A stretch of DNA of 64,000 nt from a bacterium (lineage in GTDB: Bacteria > Verrucomicrobiota > Verrucomicrobiia > Limisphaerales > J093): contig JAJXZJ010000046.1 in assembly GCA_021780105.1 (NCBI GenBank), forward strand, positions 186,001 to 250,000, written 5' to 3'. The notes under the pieces are model-generated. The model made no database searches and was not told the origin of the DNA. It saw only the letters and a list, made by a program, of their open reading frames with translations. Numbering within the stretch: the stretch's first letter is position 1; each line of letters starts with the position of its first letter. The position numbers and the translations under genes were made by a program. Below are positions 47,708 through 56,298 of the stretch, piece by piece.

Positions 47708-49423
47708 TTATTTCGCCCGGAAGACGGCGATTTCTGAAAGCCCGATGTTCGGGCTGCCGGGCTTCGCGCCGGTGACGAGGAAGGCGACCCAGTTCACGGT
47801 CTTCGGCGGGAATTTCACTTCCAGTCCGCGCTTGGCATCGTCGGGCAGCGCGCCGGTTTTCAACGTCGTGCCGTCGCTGAAGACGAGCAGGCCGGCGGTG
47901 ACTTGATCCAGGAGGTTCGGCCGGTCGAAGAGCCAGATGCGGTCAATGCGCTGCGGCGTTTCCCACGTGAGCCGGAGCATGGCGGTGTCGCGCTCGCCGT
48001 TGCTGGCCCATTCGTGGCGGAGGTCGCCGGGAAAACCGTCCACCACGCCGTCCACGGCGCCCGCGGCGGCGTAATCCGGATGCACGGAACTGACCGTGAG
48101 CCGGGCGCGCGGCGCCATGTTGTCCGGCGAGCCGAGCGGATCGGCCGGCCGGCGGTCGTCCGGCGTCAGCAGCCGGATTTCCTGGAGACACATTCCGTAG
48201 CGGCTGCCGGGCGGGCGCGTCTCGAAGCGCACACCGTTCCAGCCCTGGCTGAAATTCGCGGCGTAGCACAGCCACAGCGTGCGGCCATCGGCGCCGATAA
48301 ACTTCGACGGCACGTTCACGAAGTAAGCCTGCTCGCCGAAATGCCGGAGGTAGGCGACGCGCTTCCACGGGCCGGTGATGCGGTCGGATTCGAGGAGGTA
48401 GGTGTTGAAGTAGGAAACCGTGTTGCCGCCGTCGGTGACGCACAGGAGGAATTTCTTCAGCGGCGCGTCGTAGGTCATCGTCACGCAACCCATGTTGTCG
48501 GGCCACGCAGCAACCGGCTGAATGCGACGGAAGTCGTGCGTCCAGACCGGTTCGCCTTGGGCGTCGTCGCCGGCGAAGAACTCGTATTGCGACGCGTCGT
48601 TCATGGCCGCGATGCCCGGTGTGACGCGGAGCAGATAGATTTGGTCGCCGGTGATCCAACTGTCGAAGCCGAACCGGCGGTTCGTGTTGTTCGAGGCGCC
48701 GTGCGCGACGAGGTAGGCCTTGCCGTCGGGCGAATGTTCGAGGTTCCGGCCGAAATCCACGAAATGCGGCGAACCGATCTTCACCGGCTCACCGTTGAGC
48801 GAGGTTTCTCCGAACAACGGTCGGGCCGGCGTGCAAGACGTCTGCGTCCAGGTCTTGCCGAAATCGGTGGACCAGCGGAAGCCGACGAACGGTCCGAGCC
48901 ACGGCCAGTTGTAATTCATGCCGTCGTGCGGCACGGAGCCGTCCGGTCCCAGGCAATACGTGCCGTAATACCACACGCCGTTGTAAACGAGACTGCCGCA
49001 CGGATACCGGCCGCGATACGGCGAAGGGTCGGACGCATAGACGGCCTGATTCGTCACGGTGAGATGGAGCGGGTCGTCGCCCAAAATCGTCGCAAAGCCG
49101 GTCGTGGCATTCGTGCCGGCGGAGGACGCGCCGAGGCCGTTGACCTCGCCGTCGGTCCACGGCGAGTAGAGGTTGCCGTCGGCCGCCCACGACGGATACC
49201 AGGTGTCCGCGTGAACGTATTCCGCGTGGCGGCCGGTGAAGCCGATGCCGGTCAGCGTGGTGGATTTGGGGAACGGACAACCGGCCGGCGCCTCGTCCGG
49301 CCAGACGTGAAACGGCACTGGTGGCGGCGCGTCAATCAACTCCTGTGTGGCGCCCAGCCCCGTGGCACAAACGGCCAGCAACGCGGCGAGAGTGAACAGC
49401 GCATTCATTTCCGTAATTTCCAT
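47708..49423 (-). CDS. Secreted DUF4185-like protein with C-terminal discoidin-like region
   Basis: LTGIGFTGRHAEYVHADTWYPSWAADGNLYSPWTDGEV...NLEHSPDGKAYLVAHG...LWLCYAANF; C-terminal PARLTVSSVHPDYAAAGAVDG-like segment. Confidence 0.65.
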   Translation of the reverse strand: MEITEMNALFTLAALLAVCATGLGATQELIDAPPPVPFHVWPDEAPAGCPFPKSTTLTGIGFTGRHAEYVHADTWYPSWAADGNLYSPWTDGEVNGLGASSAGTNATTGFATILGDDPLHLTVTNQAVYASDPSPYRGRYPCGSLVYNGVWYYGTYCLGPDGSVPHDGMNYNWPWLGPFVGFRWSTDFGKTWTQTSCTPARPLFGETSLNGEPVKIGSPHFVDFGRNLEHSPDGKAYLVAHGASNNTNRRFGFDSWITGDQIYLLRVTPGIAAMNDASQYEFFAGDDAQGEPVWTHDFRRIQPVAAWPDNMGCVTMTYDAPLKKFLLCVTDGGNTVSYFNTYLLESDRITGPWKRVAYLRHFGEQAYFVNVPSKFIGADGRTLWLCYAANFSQGWNGVRFETRPPGSRYGMCLQEIRLLTPDDRRPADPLGSPDNMAPRARLTVSSVHPDYAAAGAVDGVVDGFPGDLRHEWASNGERDTAMLRLTWETPQRIDRIWLFDRPNLLDQVTAGLLVFSDGTTLKTGALPDDAKRGLEVKFPPKTVNWVAFLVTGAKPGSPNIGLSEIAVFRAK

Positions 49424-49773
49424 AGCGGTTTTTCAGCGGAAAGAACGGCCACGGTTTGGTTTGGCGCGGGCGCAGTCGAAGCCGCCGGGACGGGCGGCCA
49501 TCCCGCGACGGTCAGGAGTGGGAATACGCAGGCAACAATGCGATTCATGGCGGTCATGCAAGTTAACGCTCCCACGCCCACGGGTGGCGACGGGTTGGTT
49601 GAGATTACGCGCTGCCACGCTGGGCAGGCAACTCATCAATCGCTTTGATGCAAGTCAAACGCGGTGTGGTTCGGCAGCGCAAGGCAACCTGCTCAGGCGC
49701 AGACGCAGCTCCCCGGCCTGGTCTGTTCCGGCCCGGCAAATCGTTTGTGTTTTCCCGCACGGCAGGCTAAGGA

Positions 49774-51042
49774 ATGGCGCCAGTCATGGCCATGAATGTT
49801 GAATCTGATCTCGATCCCTGCCGCGCGAAACGAGACGGTGGCGCGGGAAGCCGTTGGCGCGGGTTGTGCGTGGCGTTGTCGCTGGTCGCGGTCAATCTGG
49901 TGTTCGGTCAGCCGGCGCTCTCGGCCGCAGCGTCAGCAGTGCCCGGCCTGTTCTACACGAATTTCCATTCCGCCGATCCGCTGTGGTCCATTCACGTCGT
50001 GCGGATTGACCGGACGATTCCCGGCGTGGAAATCCATTCCGTTCACGCGGGCAACCACGTCCTGGGCATGGCGACGCTGACGGCCCAGATCGAGCGCTTC
50101 GACCGCGCCCGCGGCACCCCGGTGGCGGCGGTGAACGGCGATTTTTATCAGCGGGACAGGGACTACGCCGGCGATCCGCGCGGGCTGCAAATCGTCGAGG
50201 GCGGGTTGCTGCATTCCCCGTCGGGCGGGGCCAGTGTCTGGATTGACGCGGCCGGTCAGCCCCAGACAGGCACGGTTGCCTCGCGGTTTCAAATCCTCTG
50301 GCCCGACGGCAAGGCCACGGCGTTCGGGCTGAACGGCCCGCGGGCCGCTGGCGGCGTGGAGCTTTACACGGCGGCCCTCGGGGCCTCGACACGCACGGCC
50401 GGCGGCCGGGAACTTATTTTGGAATTGCCGGAAGGCGGCGCGTGGCCGCCGTTGCGGATCGGCGTCACGAACACGGTCCGGGTGCGGGCGGTGCGGGCGG
50501 CCGGCGATACGCCGTTGACGCCCGACACCGTGGTGTTGTCCGTCGGGCCGGGCGCGATTTCGGCCGTTCCACCGGTGGCGGCGGGCGCGGTTTTGCGGAT
50601 TTCCACCGCGACGACGCCGGACTTGCGCGGGGCACAAACGGCAATCAGCGGCGGGCCGGTGCTGATGCATCGTGGCTGGCGCCAACGCATCACGCAACCG
50701 GCCGGGGAGTCCTACGAATTCAGTTCCATGCTCGAACGGCATCCGCGCACGGCGATCGGCTGGAATCGGGAGTATTATTTCCTCGTGGAGGTGGACGGCC
50801 GGCAGAAGAACCTGTCGGTCGGCATGACGCTGAACGAGTTGTCCAAGTTCCTGGCGAAACTGGGTTGCGAGGAGGCCATGAACCTCGATGGCGGCGGCTC
50901 GGCGACGCTCTGGTGCGAGGGGGCGGTGCGCAACCACCCGTGCGACGGAGGCGAGCGCGGCATTGCCAATGCGCTGATTGTCACCTGCCAACAGCCGGCC
51001 ACGGCTGCGACCTCCGGTGCGGGTGTCGGCTTAAATAATTGA
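49774..51042 (+). CDS. Phosphodiester glycosidase (NAGPA-domain) family protein, paralog 1
   Basis: GTPVAAVNGDFYQRDRDYAGDPRGLQIVEG...HPRTAIGWNREYYFLVEVDGRQ...GCEEAMNLDGGGSATLW. Confidence 0.88.
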   Translation: MAPVMAMNVESDLDPCRAKRDGGAGSRWRGLCVALSLVAVNLVFGQPALSAAASAVPGLFYTNFHSADPLWSIHVVRIDRTIPGVEIHSVHAGNHVLGMATLTAQIERFDRARGTPVAAVNGDFYQRDRDYAGDPRGLQIVEGGLLHSPSGGASVWIDAAGQPQTGTVASRFQILWPDGKATAFGLNGPRAAGGVELYTAALGASTRTAGGRELILELPEGGAWPPLRIGVTNTVRVRAVRAAGDTPLTPDTVVLSVGPGAISAVPPVAAGAVLRISTATTPDLRGAQTAISGGPVLMHRGWRQRITQPAGESYEFSSMLERHPRTAIGWNREYYFLVEVDGRQKNLSVGMTLNELSKFLAKLGCEEAMNLDGGGSATLWCEGAVRNHPCDGGERGIANALIVTCQQPATAATSGAGVGLNN

Positions 51043-51172
51043 CTCATAATTGGTTGGACAATGCAGCGGGATTAAATCGTCGGTAACCGGCAGTCCGAAT
51101 CAGCGGCATGAAACCTGCTTTTTCCAGTAGATTAGAATGGCGTGATTTGGCGTGCGGTAAAGTTATGACTCC

Positions 51173-52378
51173 ATGAACCTGGTCGTGGACGCAACGTGGC
51201 GACGGTTTCGTCGGCTGGCGGTCTTCTCCGCGGCCGCCGGGTTGTCGCTCGGGTTGCTGGGCGGGAAATTGACGGCGGGTTTCGCGGGCACCGAGACACC
51301 GTCGGCCGGCCGCCACGATCACGGCTTCTCCTACCTCCACGACACGGTGGCGGAGGTTCCGTGGTCCATTCACATTTTCAAGCTGGAACGCGCGAACCGC
51401 GATTTCGACTTCTGCACCACGCTGGGCAACGGCGCCACGCAGGGGCTGACGACGGTTTCCGAACAGGTCAAACACCTGCCGCCGTCGTTGGGCGAGCCGG
51501 TGGCGGCGGTGAACGGCGACTATTACAACAAGCACGAGCATTACCTCGGCGACCCGCGCGATCTCCAGATTTCCCAGGGCGAAGTCGTGAGCGCCCCGGC
51601 CGGCCACATGTGCTTCTGGATGGATGCCGCCGGCAATCCGCACATGACGAACGTGCTGTCGCGCTTCCGGGTGATCTGGCCGGACGGAGCCGCGACACCA
51701 TTCGGTCTGAACGAGGAGCGGACCAGCGACCAGGCGGTGCTTTACACGCCCGCCGTGGGAGACAGCACGCACACCCAGGGCGGCACGGAACTGGTGCTCG
51801 CCGAGGCGACGAATCAGTGGTGGCTGCCGCTGCGGGTCGGGCAGGTTTACCAGGCCCGCGTGGTGGAGGTTCGCGCCGGCGGCGACACCGCGTTGAAGCC
51901 GGGGACCATGGTGCTGTCCCTTGGGCCTGAATTGGAAGGGCACGTGCCAAAGGTCCAAACCGGCGACACGGTTCGCGTGATCACGGAAACAGTCCCGAAC
52001 CTGGCCGGAGTGAAAACCGCGGTGGGCGGCGGCCCCACCTTGGTGCGCGACGGCAAGGCAATGGAATGGGGCGGCATCCAGATGCGGCACCCGCGCACGG
52101 CGATCGGCTGGAACCGCGATTTTATTTTTCTCGTCGAAGTGGACGGCCGGCAAAGTCAACTGTCCATGGGCATGACATTTTCGGAACTGGCCGGCTACAT
52201 GCGCAAACTGGGTTGCGAGCAGGCCATGAACCTCGACGGCGGCGGTTCGTCCACCATGTGGGTGCTCGGCAACGTCATGAACAGCCCGTCCGAAGGCCAG
52301 GAACGGCCGGGAGCGAACGCCTTGGTCGTCGTGGACAAACGCAACAGCCTCCGGCTGCCGGTGCAAGTGCGGCGATGA
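51173..52378 (+). CDS. Phosphodiester glycosidase (NAGPA-domain) family protein, paralog 2
   Basis: EPVAAVNGDYYNKHEHYLGDPRDLQISQGE...HPRTAIGWNRDFIFLVEVDGRQ...GCEQAMNLDGGGSSTMW. Confidence 0.88.
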   Translation: MNLVVDATWRRFRRLAVFSAAAGLSLGLLGGKLTAGFAGTETPSAGRHDHGFSYLHDTVAEVPWSIHIFKLERANRDFDFCTTLGNGATQGLTTVSEQVKHLPPSLGEPVAAVNGDYYNKHEHYLGDPRDLQISQGEVVSAPAGHMCFWMDAAGNPHMTNVLSRFRVIWPDGAATPFGLNEERTSDQAVLYTPAVGDSTHTQGGTELVLAEATNQWWLPLRVGQVYQARVVEVRAGGDTALKPGTMVLSLGPELEGHVPKVQTGDTVRVITETVPNLAGVKTAVGGGPTLVRDGKAMEWGGIQMRHPRTAIGWNRDFIFLVEVDGRQSQLSMGMTFSELAGYMRKLGCEQAMNLDGGGSSTMWVLGNVMNSPSEGQERPGANALVVVDKRNSLRLPVQVRR

Positions 52379-52381
52379 CGC

Positions 52382-54013
52382 ATGACCGGGTTCTGGTGTT
52401 CAGCTCCGGTGGTTTGTCTCCGCGTCATGAGCTGCCTCGTCGTGGCCGGTGCCTGGCTGGCAACTGCGCTGGGGCAAGGCGCCGGCGGTGGGTCGCAACC
52501 GACGGCGACCCCTCCCTTGAAAGGCGAGGGTCTTTTCGCCGCCAATCCTATTCGCCGCCTCGCGATTGAAATCCCGCCGGAGGAAATGGCATCGCTGCGC
52601 CGGGATGCGCGCGAGTTTGTGCCGGCCACCGTGCGGGAGGACCAAACGGTTTGCCGCGAGGTGGCGGTCCACTTGAAAGGCTCGACCGGCAGCTTCCGCG
52701 GCCTCGACGACAAGCCCAGCCTGACGCTTGATTTTGCCCGGTTCCAGCGGGACCAACGATTTCACGGCCTGCGGCGGATTTACCTCAACAACTCCGTCGA
52801 GGACCCGGCCTGCGTCAACGAAATCATCGGGAGCGAACTGTTCCGCGCCGCTGGTGTGCCGGCGCCGCGCGTGACGCGTGTCGAGGTTACGTTGAACGGA
52901 CGCCGCCTGGGTCTTTACGTGCTGAAAGAAGGGTTCACCGAGGATTTCCTCGCCAGCGCTTTCCGCCGGGTGGAGGGAAACCTCTACGACACCGATTGGG
53001 GGCACGACGTGGACCAGCGCATGAAGCGCAACCTGGGTCGCGGGCCGCGGGATGAACAGTCCGATCTGGACGCCCTGGCCGCCGCTGCGCAGGAGCCGGA
53101 CCCGGAACGTCGCTGGCAGCGGCTGAGCGGCGTCTTGGACCTGGACCGATTTCTCAGTTTCATGGCCATGGAGGTGATGATCTGCCACCGGGACGGTTAT
53201 TGCCTGGCGCGGAATAATTTTCGCATTTACCACGATCCCGAAACCGGCCGCATGGTTTTTCTGCCGCACGGAATGGACCAGTTGCTGGGCAAGTCCGACC
53301 TGCCCTGGGAGCCGCACATGGCCGGCCTCGTGGCGCGGGCGGTCATGGAACTGCCGGAGGGACGCCAGCGGTATCGGGAACGTTTCACCGCGCTGTTCGG
53401 GCGCCTGTTCGATGTCGCGAGCCTGACCAACCGCGTGAACCAGCTTGTCGGCGATGTGCGTGCCAGCGTCAGCGTCAGTGAATTCAACGCCATCGCCGCG
53501 GAAGCCGCCGCCGTGTGCGATCGCCTGCGGCAACGCCACGCCTTCCTCGCGGACGAATTGCGCCGGCCCGAACCGGCACCGGTGGCGTTGCCCGCTGGCG
53601 TGGCCAAGCCCGGCAGTTGGTTCAAGGTGGATGACCCGTTGGACGGCCGGATGGATGTGGCGCGCGACGCTGACGGCCGGCAGTCGTTGCACATCAAGTC
53701 GGGCGCGACCACAGCCGCATCGTGGCGGGCGCGGGTGTTGCTGAATCCGGGGCGTTATCGCTTCGAGGGCAAGGCCAGGGTGGCGGCCGTCAGGCGTTTG
53801 CCGAACAGCCGGCACCAGGGAGCCGCGCTTCGCGTGGCCGGCGAAACCCGCGCCGACGCGGGCTTGGAGGGCGATGTGCCGTGGCGTCCGCTGAACTTCG
53901 ATTTCGAGATCCGCGCGGCCTCGACGTGGGTCGAATTGATCTGTGAACTGCGCGCCAGCGGCGGCGACGCCTGGTTTGATCTGGATTCGCTGCGTTTGGT
54001 GAAGATCCAGTGA
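52382..54013 (+). CDS. CotH kinase family protein
   Basis: VHLKGSTGSFRGLDDKPSLTLDF...FHGLRRIYLNNSVEDPACVNEIIGSELFRAAGVPAPRVTRVEVTLNGRRLGLYVLKEGFTEDFL...MVFLPHGMDQLLG. Confidence 0.9.
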   Translation: MTGFWCSAPVVCLRVMSCLVVAGAWLATALGQGAGGGSQPTATPPLKGEGLFAANPIRRLAIEIPPEEMASLRRDAREFVPATVREDQTVCREVAVHLKGSTGSFRGLDDKPSLTLDFARFQRDQRFHGLRRIYLNNSVEDPACVNEIIGSELFRAAGVPAPRVTRVEVTLNGRRLGLYVLKEGFTEDFLASAFRRVEGNLYDTDWGHDVDQRMKRNLGRGPRDEQSDLDALAAAAQEPDPERRWQRLSGVLDLDRFLSFMAMEVMICHRDGYCLARNNFRIYHDPETGRMVFLPHGMDQLLGKSDLPWEPHMAGLVARAVMELPEGRQRYRERFTALFGRLFDVASLTNRVNQLVGDVRASVSVSEFNAIAAEAAAVCDRLRQRHAFLADELRRPEPAPVALPAGVAKPGSWFKVDDPLDGRMDVARDADGRQSLHIKSGATTAASWRARVLLNPGRYRFEGKARVAAVRRLPNSRHQGAALRVAGETRADAGLEGDVPWRPLNFDFEIRAASTWVELICELRASGGDAWFDLDSLRLVKIQ

Positions 54014-54026
54014 TCACGTTGTCTGT

Positions 54027-54057
54027 CCACCGGCCGGTGGTGTCACGGGCCGTGACA
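54027..54057. promoter_or_regulatory. Two adjacent palindromes, candidate operator sites
   Basis: ccaccgg|ccggtgg (54027-54040) directly followed by tgtcacgg-g-ccgtgaca (54041-54057), ahead of an AT-rich stretch (gattatatcggattaatgaag). Confidence 0.4.
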
Positions 54058-54208
54058 TGGCGCAGTTCGTGCTGAGTTTTGATTATATCGGATTAATGAA
54101 GACTTTACTTCGCTGGAACCTGATTTGAAACTGGGCCAGCCGCCCCGACGGTGTGCTGCCGTGCTGTCTGCGGTTGGCCGGAACATCCCGGCGGAAATGA
54201 TCGCGAAC

Positions 54209-54871
54209 ATGAGACGAAGCAAACGAGCGCTGGCGTTCACGTTGATTGAGTTGCTGGTGGTGATTGCCATCATCGCCATTCTCGCCGGACTTTTGTTGCC
54301 CGCCCTGGCCAAGGCCAAGGCCAAGGCCAAAGGTATCGCCTGCCTCAACAACCTGCGGCAAATCGGCATCGGCTTCCGCCTGTGGTCCACGGACAACGGC
54401 GACAAATATCCGTGGAATCTCACCGTGACCAACGGCGGCAGCCTGGGCTCGGCGGATTGGACCGACAATTACCGCATTTGTTCCAATCAATTCGCCACGC
54501 CGCAAATCCTGCTTTGCCCCACCGATCTGACCCGGCGCGCGGCCACCAACTGGGCGTTCATGTTCGGCGACCAGAACATCAGCTATTTCATCAGCACCAA
54601 CGCGAGCGATGCCGTCACGCAGTCCATTCTCCTGGGGGACGACAACGTCACCGGCGGCGGGGGCGGCCTGGACCCCACCTGGACCGTTTTCCTGGGCACG
54701 TCCATTGACGCGGCCTGGGACCAGAAACGGCACGTCCGCGCCGGCTACCTGGCCCTGTCGGATGGCAGTGTGCGGCTCACGAAAACCCAGAGTCTGCGCG
54801 ATCAGATCAACGCCGAACTGGACGCCGGTATGACCAACGTCGTCTTCTCCAAGCCGCGGGGCATTTTCTGA
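54209..54871 (+). CDS. Type II secretion/pilin-like (G-type prepilin) protein
   Basis: [69 protein letters not shown]. Confidence 0.92.
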   Translation: MRRSKRALAFTLIELLVVIAIIAILAGLLLPALAKAKAKAKGIACLNNLRQIGIGFRLWSTDNGDKYPWNLTVTNGGSLGSADWTDNYRICSNQFATPQILLCPTDLTRRAATNWAFMFGDQNISYFISTNASDAVTQSILLGDDNVTGGGGGLDPTWTVFLGTSIDAAWDQKRHVRAGYLALSDGSVRLTKTQSLRDQINAELDAGMTNVVFSKPRGIF

Positions 54872-54920
54872 GCGCCATGAATTTCGCCGCCGAAACCGCC
54901 GGCCAACCACGCCAGATGCC

Positions 54921-55583
54921 ATGCGCCCGCGCCGAGTAACGAACGTCCTTGCGATGCTCGTCATCGTCGCGGCCTGCGCCGTCCTTTTCCTCTTGGTGGA
55001 ACCGTTGCCGCCGCGGATCAACGCCGGGGTGCCGTCCGCGGTTGGTGACGTTCTGGCCCGTGAAGCGCTGCAGCGGCTGAAACCCGGCGGCCGCTTGACG
55101 GTTATCACCCGCGACACCGCCGCGTTCAAACATCCCGAGACGGACATTCTGTTTCAAAGCTTCACCCGCGTCATCCGGAAGGGCGGGGCCAGCATCACCG
55201 CGGTGCAGGCACTGCAAGTGGATCCGTTGCGGCCAGTGGACGTCCCACCGGGCGATTTTTTTGAGTGGATTCGCAAATCGCCACCGGGAAGTGTCATCGT
55301 TTCGTTCATGGGACCACCGCTGCTGACGCCTGATCAGATGGCCCAGCTCAACACGGTCAATCCGGCGATCCTCGCGTTTTGTCCGGGCAGCCTGGCGCAG
55401 CGCATTGACCTCCGGAAGTTGTTCGCGGCGCATTTGCTGGAAGTGGCGGTCATCAGCCGCCCCATGCCGCGACCGCTGGCCGCCGGTGCAAAGGGGGCGG
55501 AAGGCTGGTTTGACGCCAATTACATCAAACTCACATCGGCGAATGTCGCCAACCGCGATGACGATGCGGACGCGTCCCGTTAA
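54921..55583 (+). CDS. Hypothetical membrane-anchored protein
   Basis: N-terminal TM (VLAMLVIVAACAVLFLLV) followed by soluble domain LAREALQRLKPGGRLTVITRDTAAFKHPETDILFQSF; co-directional with flanking pilin-like genes. Confidence 0.65.
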   Translation: MRPRRVTNVLAMLVIVAACAVLFLLVEPLPPRINAGVPSAVGDVLAREALQRLKPGGRLTVITRDTAAFKHPETDILFQSFTRVIRKGGASITAVQALQVDPLRPVDVPPGDFFEWIRKSPPGSVIVSFMGPPLLTPDQMAQLNTVNPAILAFCPGSLAQRIDLRKLFAAHLLEVAVISRPMPRPLAAGAKGAEGWFDANYIKLTSANVANRDDDADASR

Positions 55584-55593
55584 CCTTGGCCTG

Positions 55594-56298
55594 ATGCAAC
55601 GTCAATCCGCCATCCAGTCTGCCGCCTTGCGGGGGCGCCTGGTGGCGTTCACTCTGACGGACCTTTTGGTGGGGCTGGCGGCGCTGGCGGTGGTGGTGGC
55701 CGCGGTGATGCCGCCGGTGGTGGCCGCGCGGCGGAAAGCGCAACTGGCCCGTTGCACCGCCAATCTCGGGCAGATTGACCAGGCGGTGCTGGCGTTTTCC
55801 CACGACAACGGCGGCACACTGCCGGCGCCAGTGGCCGGCCAGAAGGGCGACCTCTGGTGGTGGTATAAGGAGCAGGTCAAGCCCTATGCGGGGCTGAAGG
55901 GCCCGTCTTCGACCAACGACGCCGTGTTCGCTTGTCCGAATGACCGCGGTTACTCCGACCCGCGGCCGTTTCATGACAGCGCCCGGTTTGACTACAACAG
56001 CTACGTTTTCAATGGCGTCTTCCTGCCGGGAACGCCCAACATCGCCGGCTGGCCGCTCACAGCCGTGAAACAACCTCAGCGCACGCTTCTGGTCATGGAA
56101 TGGACCGCCCACGCGCCGCTTTCCTGGCACCACAGCCGGACCGGCCGGAACAACCTGCCGTTCTATTGCGATGCCCAAAGCGTGGTCGGCTTCGTGGACG
56201 GCCACGTCAGCTTCACCAAAATTTACTACGATGGCTACAACGCCGCCTTCACCCAGGATCCCATTGCCGGTTATGACTATCAATACAGCGGAAACTAG
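55594..56298 (+). CDS. Divergent prepilin-like protein (DUF1559/H-X9-DG-like)
   Basis: VAFTLTDLLVGLAALAVVVAAVMPPVVAARRKAQLARCTANLGQIDQAVLAFSHDNGGTLP...VVGFVDGHVSFTKIYYDG; ATG at 55594. Confidence 0.82.
   Translation: MQRQSAIQSAALRGRLVAFTLTDLLVGLAALAVVVAAVMPPVVAARRKAQLARCTANLGQIDQAVLAFSHDNGGTLPAPVAGQKGDLWWWYKEQVKPYAGLKGPSSTNDAVFACPNDRGYSDPRPFHDSARFDYNSYVFNGVFLPGTPNIAGWPLTAVKQPQRTLLVMEWTAHAPLSWHHSRTGRNNLPFYCDAQSVVGFVDGHVSFTKIYYDGYNAAFTQDPIAGYDYQYSGN

Noticed and set aside
54303-54333. gccaag hexanucleotide repeat (AKAKAKAKG) in the pilin-like gene
   Set aside because: A short Lys-Ala repeat of this kind is common after the hydrophobic segment of these pilins. It is too short to argue for phase variation.
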